Assembly: GCA_022453515.1 (NCBI GenBank)
Contig: JAJNNY010000042.1
Span: 62,001 to 126,000, forward strand
Length of the DNA stretch: 64,000 nucleotides
DNA from: Astrocystis sublimbata
Lineage: Eukaryota; Ascomycota; Sordariomycetes; Xylariales; Xylariaceae
Direction of reading: 5' to 3'
The translations under genes and the position numbers were made by a program. The notes below the pieces were generated by a model that was given only the letters and a program-made list of their open reading frames with translations, made no database searches and was not told the DNA's origin. Shown one piece after another: positions 25,881 to 37,277 of the stretch (position 1 is the stretch's first letter; each line of letters begins with the position of its first letter).

Positions 25881-28139
25881 AGCATTCCGTGACGGCGTCA
25901 ACGGCGGCGCGAGACCGTCAGTGTGTGTTCGTTCGCATGCGAGGGCGGGCAAGCCGCGGGTACCAGGGCAGACGACGACGAAGACGACGACAGCTCTGGT
26001 GGGGAACCGGGTTGATGAAGGTCTGGCGATATGCAAAGGTGTGGTTATGTGGTTATGTGGATGTGTGGTGGTGTGGTGGTGGTGTGGTGGTGTGGTGGTG
26101 TGGATGTTGATTTTTCGTCGGGGCGCGTAGAGGCGGGTACCGTGCAAATGAGCAAATGAAGCCTAAATTTGTAAATAAAAGAGAACCCCGACCGGGTTAG
26201 TCTGCGTTCGAGGTACCTCCCGACTCCCCATCTCTAGCGCCAAAGACTTTTGGTGGGGGGCAGGGGGGGTAACCGTACCTGGCGAGCTGGCGAGCCTCTC
26301 GCCTGGGGGGCGCATGCAGGATCATTCGCCATCACTATCACCGTCATACATAGTACAATCTCGAGCAGTAAATTTGAATGCAAAGACAGTCGTAGTATTT
26401 ACGAAGCAATCACCTCGTTTTAGCTTACTGTCTCTTTTCTTTCACTTTGATCAACACGAATTAAAGACTATGTTAAGAGGTAACTTCTTGAAATTGCTAT
26501 ACACTCCATGTGCCTGTAAGTCACGGATTAGGTACCGGTACCGGGACGCTAAACCGCTTATACACCACCCGGCTTATGTGTTACATGGGCAGATTTATAG
26601 CTATTATCCCACATAATTTATAATAAATACTATATTTAAACCATAGTCACTTCAGTTTAAAGGCCATATTTTAATGATCGACACAACATCAATGTTATCC
26701 GAGCAAAGTCTACGGTAAACGAGAACGTATAACATAGGGTTGTAGCTCATCATGAAGCTGGTTGAAGCTATCAAGTACCACAGTGGGTCAAAGGCCAAAC
26801 CGAGCTGGCTTGGAGGTTCCAAGCTCATGGCATCGCATCCTTTGAATCCTTTTTCAACGCTCTTGCTTGCGTGTTTTCTGATTGGCAGGGCAGGTAAAGA
26901 GCAGACAGAAGCTCTAACTCGAGCAACTCTGTTCGCTCGAAAATCTCGGAATACGTGAGCACATTCTACTCGATCTCTCTGATAAGTGTCTTATGGCTGC
27001 TGCCCCCCGAGTTCGTTCAATAGAGCCATCTTATACCCATTCAAGACCTGTTTCCCAATTCGCATTGGCGTCTGCCTTGCTTCTCATATATATACTAGTA
27101 TAGCTCATTTCAGCTGTCTAGTGACCGACCACGAACTCGCCTAGTTTCACTGGGCTAGAAGCAACCTCATCAGCAAAGAGGGCTGGCGCGCAATTGCGCC
27201 GAAGTTCTGGATTCATTTCGTCGCACCGAAGAGCTTCGATAACGCGTATGTCTAAGCATTTCTTTAAAACACCAACACAATTAATGTCAATCGCTTTGTG
27301 TCCCTTGTGTGTCTGCATTCGGGTGGCTGCCGTGCAGACGCAGCTTCAATCAATCTCCCGTCTTAGTTTGTGACGTGCATTTAAGACCACCTGCCTCCAT
27401 CGACTGTTTTCGATTTTCGCCTAACTACGCGTATCTTGAACTACCTTACCTTAGGTAAATAATGCAGGAGCACCAGAACGCGGTCGCGAAAAGCGATGAC
27501 TATTTCGCTCCGCGCCTGAACATCACTAATACGTAAACGAAAGAATAGTTGCAGTTTCAAGATTGGGCATTCTTTGCGTTATGTTACACCGCCCGTTCGG
27601 TTATGCCATCCGTCGCCGTCGTTACCAGCCTCCGCCACACTTCCGTCTTCAACCACCAACGTGACACACCACCACGTGGTGAGCATACTTACAAGCTGAA
27701 TGCCACACATCTCGACCATTTCATGAAATGGGACGGCAATGAGATACACAGTTCCGTTGATATCACCACACATACATAGTCCCGCGCCGGCCGCGACTTA
27801 CAAGCCCATTCACCCTTGCCGCTGAGAACACCAACCACGACCAATCCTTTCCAAGCCGCAAAGTCAATATTTTCATCGCACTTACTGCTTGTCAGTCGGG
27901 TGACTGGCGCCGCTTCTCTACCTCCGTTGGCGAGATCTAACATCCCTACCAAAAAGTTTATTCGTCGATTATCGCCTTGGGAATGAACCATCGAGCGCTA
28001 TCCTTTCTTCTTATAAGAGGAATCGGTGCCCGGGTGGTTTGACACCTCACCACACCAACAACAACATTTTAATACCGCCCCCAACACATCAAATCAGTCT
28101 CAGTCGTGTCACGCGACATCACTCTCATTGTTGGTACTC
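25881..28139. other. Divergent intergenic region, POM152 / deubiquitinase
   Basis: 2.3 kb that should contain both promoters. The POM152 side carries a GGT-rich repeat. The middle (about 26,330-26,760) is AT-rich with TpA-rich words and no usable frame, and could be a decayed repeat. An AGCGA/TCGCT hairpin lies near 27,495-27,515. A 66-codon minus-strand frame at 27,118-27,318 resembles nothing I know. Confidence 0.5.
26041..26103. repeat. GGT/GTGGTT-rich imperfect repeat
   Basis: An imperfect array of GTGGTTAT and GTGGTGGT units, 160-220 bp upstream of the POM152 start and probably in its leader or promoter. On the minus strand (POM152 sense) it reads CCACCACA. Confidence 0.85.
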
Positions 28140-30222
28140 ATGGCTGCCTCGAAGAAGGAGAAAGAGGACGCAGCAACGGCGGCGGCGGACGTTAATTCCG
28201 ACGACGTGCCCATAATGGAGCGCCGCCGTCGATCGACGCGGGCCAAAAATGCACCCTCCAAGTATGACGTGGAGCGCATAATCCCATCATCGGACTCCAA
28301 GCAAGATGTGACTACTACTACTACCAGTAACAGACCGAAGCGGAAATCCGCCGAGGCTGCTCTAGAGAACATCATGATCGAGGACGTTACCACGCTCCAG
28401 GAGCAGGTATTCGCCCGCATGGACAGCGAGGAGCGCAAGGAATACCGCGGGTGGGTTGAGCTGGAATCCGAACCTGTGAGTTGTCCGCTGGGCCAGACCA
28501 GATCAACCAAGCCCAAGTTTTCCGTGCATTAATCTTGAGTATCACCATAAACAGGCTTTCTTCAACGCGATGCTCCAGGATCTCGGTGCCAAAAGCTTCA
28601 AAGTTCAAGAGGTGTTTGGACTAGAACCGGCGATCTTGGCAGACCTCCCGTAAGTTGATCGACCACTTCACAAGGACTATAAAATGAACATGACTGAGCG
28701 GAACAACCAGGAGCCCTGTCCACGGCCTCATATTTCTCTTCGAATGGGCCGACGAGGACGAGTCCACTGAGGACCGCCAGAGTTGTCCAGACAATCTCTG
28801 GTTTGGCAACCAGGTGTGTCCATCCATCATCCGATGATCGCTTCCCGGCTTTCTGAGACGCTCAGAGCTGAATTAACTGAATGTCCCAGACGACCTCACA
28901 TGCCTGTGCTACCGTTGCTCTCATCAACATCATCATGAACGCCAAAGAGATCAAATTCGGCCCCGAACTAGAACAGTTCAGGAGCGCAACCAAGTCGCTT
29001 CCCCCGCCGCATCGCGGCCATGCCCTCGACACCAACGATTTCATCCGTGCGATACACAACTCTGTTGCGCGGTAGGTATTTTTTTCCTGTTATTTTCAAT
29101 GGCTATACTCACATCATTTGTCCTCTTTAACTGACTTTGCTATCTAGCCGGAACGACTTACTCAATGAGGATTTGCTAATGGATAATAAGGTGACGGCAG
29201 CCAGTAAAAGAAAGGCCGCGGCACGTTACAAGAAAAGAAAGAAATCCAATGCCACTAAAAGCAACAAGAGAAGCAACGACGACAACGACGACGACTATGC
29301 GGGGTATCATTACATTGCTTTCGTCCCTGTCGACGGCCAAGTATGGGAGCTTGACGGTCTCATGAAAATGCCGCTCTGCCTAGGTAAGCAAGCATGATCG
29401 CACTCCAACAGCCCATCCCAAACTTACCAAAACAAACCCATACACATATAACAAAACTGTAAAACTCACAATTTCCACCCAGGTCCCTTCGACCCCAACA
29501 CCCCAGCCACCTGGCTCGACAAAGCCGTAACCGCGATCCAGAACCGCATGGCGCGTCTGGCCGACGAGTCGGCGTCCTACAACCTGCTGGCGATATGCCA
29601 CTCGCCCCTGCTTCCGCTGCGGAAGAATCTCATCTCGTACCTTGCGGCCGCCAAGGTGCTCAACTACAGCGCCGTGCTCGGCAGCTTCGACGCCGAGCGT
29701 CTCGCGAACCTGGGTCTTACGCCGCAGCAGATCGCCACGTTCTCAACAACAACAACAACAACAACAGCAGACGAAGCAGAAGCAGTAGCAGCCCAATGGT
29801 CCTCGTCCGTACGCCCCACGTCGTCTTCTTCCGCAGAATCTTCGTCTTCGGCTACGCTGACGCCGACGCGTAGATCAGCACGAGCGCTAGCGCGAGCACG
29901 AGCACGAGCACTAGAACAAACACAAGCGGAAATGGCAGGCAAAGGCAATGACAATGCAGAGGAGGCTCAAGGTACGCAGGCGCAGGACACACCACCTGCT
30001 TCCGAAAAGGGGAAAGGGAAAGACAAGGGAAAGGGAAAGGAAACGCGCGAAGACGAGCTGCGCGCCTCCCTCGAGACCCTCGAGGCCCAGTACCACGCCG
30101 AGGTAGCGTCCGTGGAGGACAACGTGGCCATGATACGCGGTCGCCAGCGCGACTACACGCCCGCCATCCACCTGTGGGTGCGCACGCTGGCCGAGAAGGG
30201 TCTGCTTCGGGGGTTGATCTAG
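28140..30222 (+). CDS. UCH2: UCH37/UCHL5-type ubiquitin C-terminal hydrolase
   Basis: A cysteine deubiquitinase of peptidase family C12, of the UCHL5/fission yeast Uch2 type that acts at the proteasome 19S particle. Six exons: 28140-28475, 28555-28649, 28711-28813, 28890-29071, 29148-29383 and 29483-30222, giving 563 aa. A basic, disordered N-terminus of about 100 residues precedes the catalytic domain, which opens at GWVELESEPAFF. The triad is complete: oxyanion Gln178 and nucleophile Cys184 in NQTTSHACAT, His293 in YHYIAF and Asp308 in WELDGL. A Lys/Asn/Asp-rich insert lies between Cys and His. After the core comes a low-complexity Thr/Ala/Ser region, partly encoded by an AAC repeat, then the C-terminal helical ULD-like end DYTPAIHLWVRTLAEKGLL. 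The same frame stays open for 94 codons after the TAG stop (listed separately). The symbol follows the orthologue name. Confidence 0.93.
29745..29766. repeat. (AAC)n repeat inside the deubiquitinase gene
   Basis: About seven AAC/ACA units within the last exon, encoding a run of Thr in the linker before the C-terminal domain. A length change by whole units would keep the frame. Confidence 0.9.
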
Positions 30223-30507
30223 GAGGTGGCCGGGTGGGAGGGGGACTCGGACTCGGACTTGGAGTTGGATTTGGAGTGGACCAAGGATATGTATAGGCGG
30301 CTGAGGGAGAAGGTGAGGGTATTTTCTGCCGAATCCCTTGGGAAAGAGAATGTGGAATCCAATGCCGGTGGGGGTGAGGGTGAGGGTCAGGATGAGGATA
30401 AGGAGAATAGACATAGCGGAGAAACCGTGAGAGGAAGAAGAGGAAGAGAGCCGGAGGAGGAGCGAGAACGACCGAACTGGGGAAAGCTGCTGAGCTTCAA
30501 CTTATGA
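30223..30507 (+). other. Open in-frame extension after the deubiquitinase stop
   Basis: From the TAG at 30220-30222 the same frame continues without a stop for 94 codons to TGA at 30505. The conceptual tail begins EVAGWEGDSDSDLELD, contains WTKDMYRRLREKV and a KEN, and ends WGKLLSFNL. Its charged, acidic-then-basic composition and its continuity with the conserved LLRGLI end make it look like former or conditional coding sequence rather than ordinary 3' UTR. No splice route around the TAG is convincing: the only donor nearby would remove the conserved helix. Confidence 0.5.
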
Positions 30508-31304
30508 ATCTGTGACGAGCTTTTAATGAGAAAGGTGTCATGTCATGTCATGTCATGTCACATGGAGGTTTGGGGACAGCGTAAAGGGCATACGCACACG
30601 CACACACAGACATACTTTATTACATACATTGCTTAGCAACTCTTTGGCGGTCATTCCCATGACAGCGGCAAGATAAGTTGGCTGGTTTGCGGATTGGCGC
30701 GCTGGGGTGGCGGGTGGAAGCCATCTGGGGCTTGGAACGACTTCTATGTGGTTCTCATGCTGCATCCATATGGACATAGCATAGCTGTACCCCAGAAGCA
30801 TAAAAACAGCAACAACAATAGAAACACTAGAAAATTATTTCGAACATGTTGCTCCTTCAGGGACAGAGACCCGAGCCCCATGATGGAACCAGAATTGTAT
30901 GGCAGGAGGCGCAAGGGCAACCAATCACATCTCGATATCTCTACTTTTTCTACGCACACTCAAATACATACATCCATGGACAGGAGATAGTCGAAGTAAT
31001 AAGAATAATAATGCATTAGGCATGTTTCACTTGTGTGTTCGTAAAGTCATACTAACATGAGCAGACACCTCTGTCTAAAGGATGAAAAGCCCCAGGATAA
31101 AAAAGCCCACCCGCATCGCTTCCACATAAGCGTCCCGACCTAATTCGGCGACAGCATATGTCCCTGCCCCGTGGTAAATGAAACATACAGACCATCCGTT
31201 TCCGTGTTTCCCCAGCTCCGTGGTATCAAGATGTGCCGAACCATTAGGTACCTCCTTCTCCGCTCGCCCGACCACTTTTTCCCAGACCCGTATGCAATGC
31301 AAGC
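30508..31304. other. Convergent intergenic region
   Basis: Shared 3' flank of the deubiquitinase and phosphatidylserine synthase genes. It contains a pentanucleotide repeat at 30536-30560 and no supported gene. Confidence 0.5.
30536..30560. repeat. (TGTCA)5 tandem repeat
   Basis: Five perfect copies of TGTCA about 30 bp after the TGA that ends the extended deubiquitinase frame. Confidence 0.95.
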
Positions 31305-32362
31305 CTAAGGCTTCGGGACATGCAGAGTCCTGCTGCACATAAGGGATCCATGGATCACGAACATGAAGACAATGGGGTGGACCTCGAAGGGGGTGCCAGC
31401 GAACCAGAGACCACCAGGAATGTTGGTCAGAAACTTGTCCTGCGAAACCCACCAGGCCATCAGGGCGTCGATGCCCAGTGTCGTGGGGATAGGCGTGCCC
31501 TCGAAGTAGCTCGCTTTGCCTGAGGCGTCCTTGGGGATGTTAGCCGCCGTGACGTTGAAGCGCGCGAGGCGTGTGAGACCGCAGAGCACAAAGGCGGCGA
31601 GGAACACGTGGTCGAGGGTCGTGCGCAGGCCGATGCTGAAGGCGACGCAGGCAGGGGCGAGACCGAAAGATATCTGTTGATGGCTGGTTAGTTTACTTCA
31701 AACAAGCCGGAATCCACAGAGTGAGGTTCGTGGGACGAGGTTTTGGGGGTGCACTGGCAGAAGATAAATACGTACTAAGTCGGCAAGCGAGTCTAGCTCC
31801 TGTCCCATCATGCTACTCTTCTTGCGCCACCGTGCGACGCGACCGTCCATGAAGTCGAAGAAGAGGCCGAAGGGAAGAAAAGCTAGGGCGATGTACAGGT
31901 TGCTCTTGTCCGCGGGGTCACCGAGGCAGTACCTCAGCGACGAGAAGATGGATAGGACGCCGCATGCTCCTGTTGTCAAGCAACTCAGTCAGTCAGTCGG
32001 TTCGTCGGCGATCGTTTAAACTATGTCGTCTCCCCTCTCCAATCCTCTCGCTTCTGCGTTTTCCCTCCGATTCAACAGGAACAAAAAGAAACCTGGAAAT
32101 AGCATACCGTTCAATTCAGTGATGTAGTCTGCCATGTGCAGAGCGCGCAAGAGCGAGAAGTGGCCCGGGTCCCCCGAGAGGAGGACCTTCTGCTTATCCT
32201 CGGCTGCGAGGTCTGTCAGTACTGTTGCTGAAGATCAAGTCGACAACACGATGTCCAGCACGTAACGGACATGGCGAAATCGCAAAGAAGGTGGTAGGTG
32301 GTGTACGTACTGGGCTCATTTGCGCCGCCACTGGGACTTCCCTTGCTGGCTCGTTTCGACAT
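31305..32362 (-). CDS. CHO1: CDP-diacylglycerol-serine O-phosphatidyltransferase
   Basis: Phosphatidylserine synthase: makes phosphatidylserine and CMP from CDP-diacylglycerol and L-serine in ER and ER-mitochondria membranes, the first step of the de novo route to PE and PC. Four exons (32311-32362, 32108-32221, 31776-31969, 31305-31673) give 242 aa. The CDP-alcohol phosphatidyltransferase signature DGxxAR-8-GxxxD-xxxD is perfect at residues 97-119 (Asp97, Gly98, Ala101, Arg102, Gly111, Asp115, Asp119). Hydrophobic helices flank it, including [13 protein letters not shown] just before and segments rich in Ala/Val/Leu after. The C-terminus TLHVPKP resembles other fungal Pss proteins. The exon 2 acceptor could also lie 9 nt downstream (ACTGACAG) without changing the frame. 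It is the shorter fungal form. Confidence 0.95.
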
Positions 32363-34716
32363 GGCTGCGGTCGGGATCTAGCTCTCGGGATCTGTCTCGG
32401 TTGGTTCGAGGTTTGTTTGTGCGCAGAGTCAGGCGCTGGCTGTGGTCACTTATGCTTCGTACGGGGGGCGTGCACTTGCTATTGTTCGTAGGAGGTTGGT
32501 TGGTGGTAGGTATTGTTATGGATGTGGGATGTGTGTAGACCTCACAAAAATTTGAACAGAGGATCAGTCAGGAGAAAGTAGATCAATCACAAGGACAGCT
32601 AGATTGCCTAGGGAGAAAAGGGAGAGGCTTAGGTAGACAAGTAACACTAAGGGTGGTGGTTACGTACGTTGAGCGACGCAGCCTGTTGTTGTGGTAGTTC
32701 TGAAAGGCGCTTCCGATGAAGTCATTTTGCCAGCTTCACGCGGGTCGGCGGATCCACTCTAAGCTGCTTTATCTAGCCCACTCAGGCTAAGCGCTACGAT
32801 GGCTTTTCCGCCTAACCCTAACCCGAACTCACCTGCCCAGGCCCATGCCAAGCTTCCTGCCCAGGCTCGGCAGGTACCTATCGTAGGGGCGGCCTCGATC
32901 GCGGGGCTGATCCATCAACACCCCGCCGGAAGAAACCTTCCTGCCCGTTTCCCTCGAACCATGGTTCTACCATCAGACGACGAACCCATAATGCGATAGA
33001 TACCTAGGTACTTAGCGGTTTCTAGGGGGGTTGCCGGAAGGGAATACTTGCCGTTCATTTTTAACGGTACCGTCTACCGTAATAAGCGGTATATTTGCCG
33101 CTTATTTTTCGAACGTTTAAAATATAAGCCGTTTATTATTTAAACCGTTCTATCCCGGAAACGCGCTAACTAGTTTAAACGCGCCAAACGTAGGAGCGGT
33201 TCGAAATAAGTTCTAATAGATCTACGTATTTGATTCTAGATATTTCGCGACGGCTAAAAAACCTCCCGTTAAAAGACTGGATTACGAAGCAAATAAACAG
33301 GTCCCCGAGCAAAATTCATTTAGGTTGTGTGTATACAAGTAGAGCGGCTTCGAATGTAGGGATCTTCCTTGTCCTTTGGAAGCATGCGATTCAGTGCTTT
33401 ATACCTAGGCCCTGGCGCGCTCGAAGTTTTGGCGCGTTCTAACTATTTGGCGCGTCTCCTAGGTTGGAGCGTTCTAAAATCCGGAGCCGCGTCAATTCCC
33501 CTCCTTTTTTCGAGCGTTTCAAAAACGGGAGCCGCAAATTTGCCGTATATTTGCGATTCCTCTAGGTCCCTAGATGACGGTAAGGTACTTAGGTATCAAA
33601 TGTTGATTTACCGCAGAGTTTGTACCAGACATCCAGAATCATTTATTCCTATGTACCTAAGGCATTGGTGCATATGGCAAGCCTACCTAGTAGATAGACA
33701 AGGAATGACTGTGTGCATGTGCATGCAGGTTGGCAAAGAAATGCAGCACACTTGCTTACTCTGACATAGAACTGATCAGAGCTGCCCTTGATTTCAAGGC
33801 TCAAAGCAATCTAGTCATTGAGTCCGTGGCTTTCGATTATGTTGAGTTTCCTCAAGTTGCAGATAAACTTGAGATCCAAAAAGTATTGAGGGAGAGTTTG
33901 GTATCTGCGTCTAAGACCCAATAATTATGCCATTTGGATTGAAAGTCGTGATGTCGAAACCTCACGATGATTTATTATATGCCTTCATCCACCTCCCTAT
34001 GCTCTGAAGAGAATATGAATCATTTTTCAAGCTCCATACCTCGGTACTTATCATATCTCGTCAAAAAAACTCACAAAGTGCTTCGAACGCAAGTTTTTGT
34101 ATGTATCAAGTTCTGAAGCCCTGCTGACTGCCTGACAGGTAACTACTACCTCACTGACTTACTTCCTATGTACAGTGTATGGGTGTGAGTGCGAGTTGTA
34201 TATGTCCGGCCAGTCAACCTTGTGTGTGTGTGGAACCTAAGTTTCCATCGATCAATCCCTCATGTATTCCATTCCATTTCCCTTCCCTCCTATTACCTTC
34301 GAAAAAAAGCTATCCGCCAAGCCATGTAAAAGCCAACGCCGATATGCATCCGTCAATCAACATGCTACTTTCCTTTTATGGGTATCCCGCAAAGCCGTGT
34401 GAACATGACAACGATTGATTGAGTTGATCGACTGAATCGATACCGATCGATCAAATTCTCAACCGTTACGAAACCCAAATGCAAATGGTTCCGTATGGTT
34501 CCTCCATCCCTAATCTGTCTTTTCTGTTTTTTTTCTGTCCGAGATTCCTTCGGTTCTAGAATTCTAGAACCATAGGAGTGGTATTGTACGTCATGAAGGA
34601 GAAGCCAATTCAATAGAGTGCAAAGAGGTATGGTGCGGCAGATCTCAAGATGTCGATGCGAAAAACTTCAACATGCTGTGGAATCATGGGCCGTATGTGC
34701 TTCGCGATCGTGTGAT
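32363..34716. other. Intergenic region with a possible decayed mobile element
   Basis: Holds the phosphatidylserine synthase promoter and the 3' flank of the metallopeptidase. Between about 33,000 and 33,560 the sequence changes to alternating AT-rich and GGCGCG/AACGCG words with many short inverted repeats (listed separately). No gene is supported; the longest frame (131 codons at 33,369) has no recognisable content. Confidence 0.5.
33000..33560. mobile_element. Possible decayed transposon relic rich in inverted repeats
   Basis: Directly visible: a 9-bp perfect hairpin AATAAGCGG-8-CCGCTTATT at 33081-33106, a palindrome ACGGTACCGT at 33064-33073, a hairpin GTTTA-5-TAAAC at 33131-33145, and repeated GGCGCG words at about 33,415-33,455. 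The base composition differs from both flanks. No transposase, terminal inverted repeats or target-site duplication could be identified, so the mobile-element label is an inference only. Confidence 0.25.
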
Positions 34717-37277
34717 TTAGCGGGTGATGATCAGAGACAAGTTGTTGAGCCAGTCGGCACAGCCTGCTCGCAATCCGCAGATCTTGTAGCCATTGGGTAC
34801 AAATAGGGTGCGCCTGGGAAACTTGTTGTTAGCTTTGAAACCACCATGCTATGATTCAGGTGCGGAGGGACGTACAAGGATCCTCCATCCGCCTTGCCAT
34901 ACACAGGCGATCGTCGTCCCATGCTCGTGATGATTTGAATCGCATCGATCCAGGACCCAGCTCGGACAGCAAAGCCGGCGATCATTTCAGCGTTGTGAAT
35001 TTCTAAAATCGAATTAGCTATCTTGTCCAGACCATGAGATAAAGGATTGCGAAGAGTGAGACTTACCCATGCTGAATCTGTCACCACCAGGCTTGCCGCC
35101 TCGCTTGCCAAGAAGTTGGCTCGATCCATCGTCGTAGTGAAACTCCAGACCATCCACAGCATCGCCATGGTAAATTGTCATGCGCGCCAGAATGCGATTG
35201 ACGCTAGCCAGGGCATTATTGAAGATGACCTCCTGAGGCTCGCTGTTGTCCAACTTCGAGCTGCCGACCGCGGTGCTTCGATATGCCATCTTGCTGTTGA
35301 TAAGTCCGCTGTTAAGCTTGACCGACGCATCAGCGCACAGCTGGTGGAGGTCGTCGACCACCAGTTCACCTCCGTTGACCGATCGGACGATGACCTTCAC
35401 CTTGCCATTGCGTTTGCCCTCGGGTAGGCGCGCTCGCATCTCCGCTTCGACCAACGTGACACGTTTGCACATTGGCGTGTCGAGGCACATTTCATGCCAC
35501 GTAGTGCAAAACTCGTCGTTCTCCGCGTACATCTCCACGCACAGCAAGCCCGTGGACGTGTTGACCAGAAGCTTATCCTTGTCAACAACCCAGCCGTGGA
35601 GGGTATTGTCGGGATGTAGAGGTCTGTCAGTGGGGTTGCGGAATAGGGGGTGGAATCTAAACTTTAGAAGGTCCAGTCTGTGCCAAGCCGGCTCGTCTTT
35701 TGTCTCTACTGGTCCGCCCTTGGACTTGGTTCGCGTACAATAGGCCTCTCTCATCATGAAAGCACGGTTCAGCGTCGCAAAGTCAGGGGCCATGACACCT
35801 TCGCCTTGGTGGGAAGAACCCAGTAAGTGACCGACCTCACGGAGGTGAGCGCTCATGCCATAGGTAGCGGCCTCCCACGAGCTACCCGTTAGGTTGACTC
35901 CGTTGACAATAGTCTTGAGGTGGGTCTGTGAGCAATTCATGAACGTCTTGGCTGTGTCAGAGATAGTTGCCGGGTAGTACTGGAGACACTGCGAACCAAA
36001 CATGGCCAACTGCAAACCATCACCAGCGTGTCCTCCGAACACTGTCTGGTCCATCGTCATGCTTTCCTGCATGTCCGGGTTCTTGTCGAGAACCAATGCC
36101 GCAACATACTGCTTCTGGCCAGGGACCATGCGGAAATACTCCTTCAACGCGGTAGCTGCAACGTTGGCGAGACTGTTCTGCTTCAGATCACCAGAGCTCT
36201 GATGGGCGTGTTCCAGACTATACATCTGAGCGACGGTCGTGTCCATTCGAACTACATGCACTCGGGCTTCTGATCGCATGGTATGCTCATCAAAGTCACG
36301 CATGTGGCTTGTGCCACTTGTCCACTCTTCGTCGAAGCGGATCGTGCGGCGACCCAGACCATTCTTATCCATCTGCTCGGCGATGAACGATTGCCAGAGA
36401 TAGGCAGCCGCACGGAACTTGCAAATTGCCGCTTCCAGATCGCTCATCTCCTCCTGCTCACATGCAGGGGCTTGTTCAATTGCGAAAGGTGAGTCTTTGG
36501 CGACCAGGATCGCGAGTTGGAGGGGCGGGGCATTCTTTGGGTCAAACATGTACAAAGTGAGGCTCGAGTGATGGACCATTCTAGCTCCGGGCTTTCGGTA
36601 CTCGAGACAGAAGGTGTTCGGTCCGGGAGATAGATAGAGAAGCGCCTTGAATCGTGCGCCTTGAACAGGCCACATGACAGAGGGGAAGGTCTTGTCGGGC
36701 CGGAAGATCGACACAGCACCCTCAATCTGGGGGTGTGGATCTCGTCCAATGAGGCCCTTGACAAGCAAAATCTTCTGGTGAACCTATTTGGTCGTAAGTA
36801 TTTGACGCAGAAGTTGATTGATACCAGCTGTAGCTCTCGGGACCCGACTTTATTGAAGTGTAAAGTGAATACGCAGAAAGGGACGTCGGGACTGCATTAT
36901 TTACGCAGGAAGTAGATCGAACTTACAGTGGATTTGTTTCGAATGCTAGTTACCTCAGGCGCATACTGCGTCAAGTTCGGTGGGCAAAAGTGATCCTGCT
37001 GGCCGTCTTTAGTTGAGCGAGGTTCGGATATGACACTCTCCGCAACACTATATCGGTTCGTTCGGGGTTCTAACGGCGGTCTCGTCGTCGCGGCGGAAAG
37101 TTGGGTGTGGAGGGAAGGGTCGGAATCGTCGGCGAGGGAGGGGGGCGTGATAGATCCTACCGAAGACAACTCCTGACTCGAACTCGAAGGCTCATCGTTA
37201 CTCGACGTGTCTGTAGATCGGCTGGTTCGGAAGCTCGCGAGCGAGCGACGCCGAAACTGCTTGAGGTTGAACGCCAT
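34717..37277 (-). CDS. Putative zinc metallopeptidase with jacalin-like C-terminus
   Basis: Resembles the yeast YIL108W family (Metallopep, PF12044) fused to a jacalin-like lectin domain; the substrate is unknown. Four exons (36927-37277, 35067-36783, 34876-35002, 34717-34813) give 763 aa. Residues 1-117 form a disordered Ser/Thr/Arg-rich N-terminus with no signal peptide, so it is probably cytosolic. The predicted metal site is at 432-442: REVGHLLGSSH, followed by GEGVMAPDF and LNRAFMMREAYCTR. The family's HExxHxxGxxH would need His at 432, but the codon is CGT (Arg). Glu433, His436 and His442 are kept. The C-terminus (about 640-763), with DGLEFHYDDGS, GFAVRAGSWIDAIQIIT and VPNGYKICGLRAG, matches the jacalin-like fold. 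The last two exons are needed to complete that domain and end SLIITR. Confidence 0.9.

Noticed and set aside
27118..27318. 66-codon minus-strand frame, considered as a transposase fragment
   Set aside because: No catalytic motif or neighbour sequence supports it.
28026..28139. Upstream extension of the deubiquitinase frame
   Set aside because: Open but without an ATG; the first ATG at 28140 is the sensible start.
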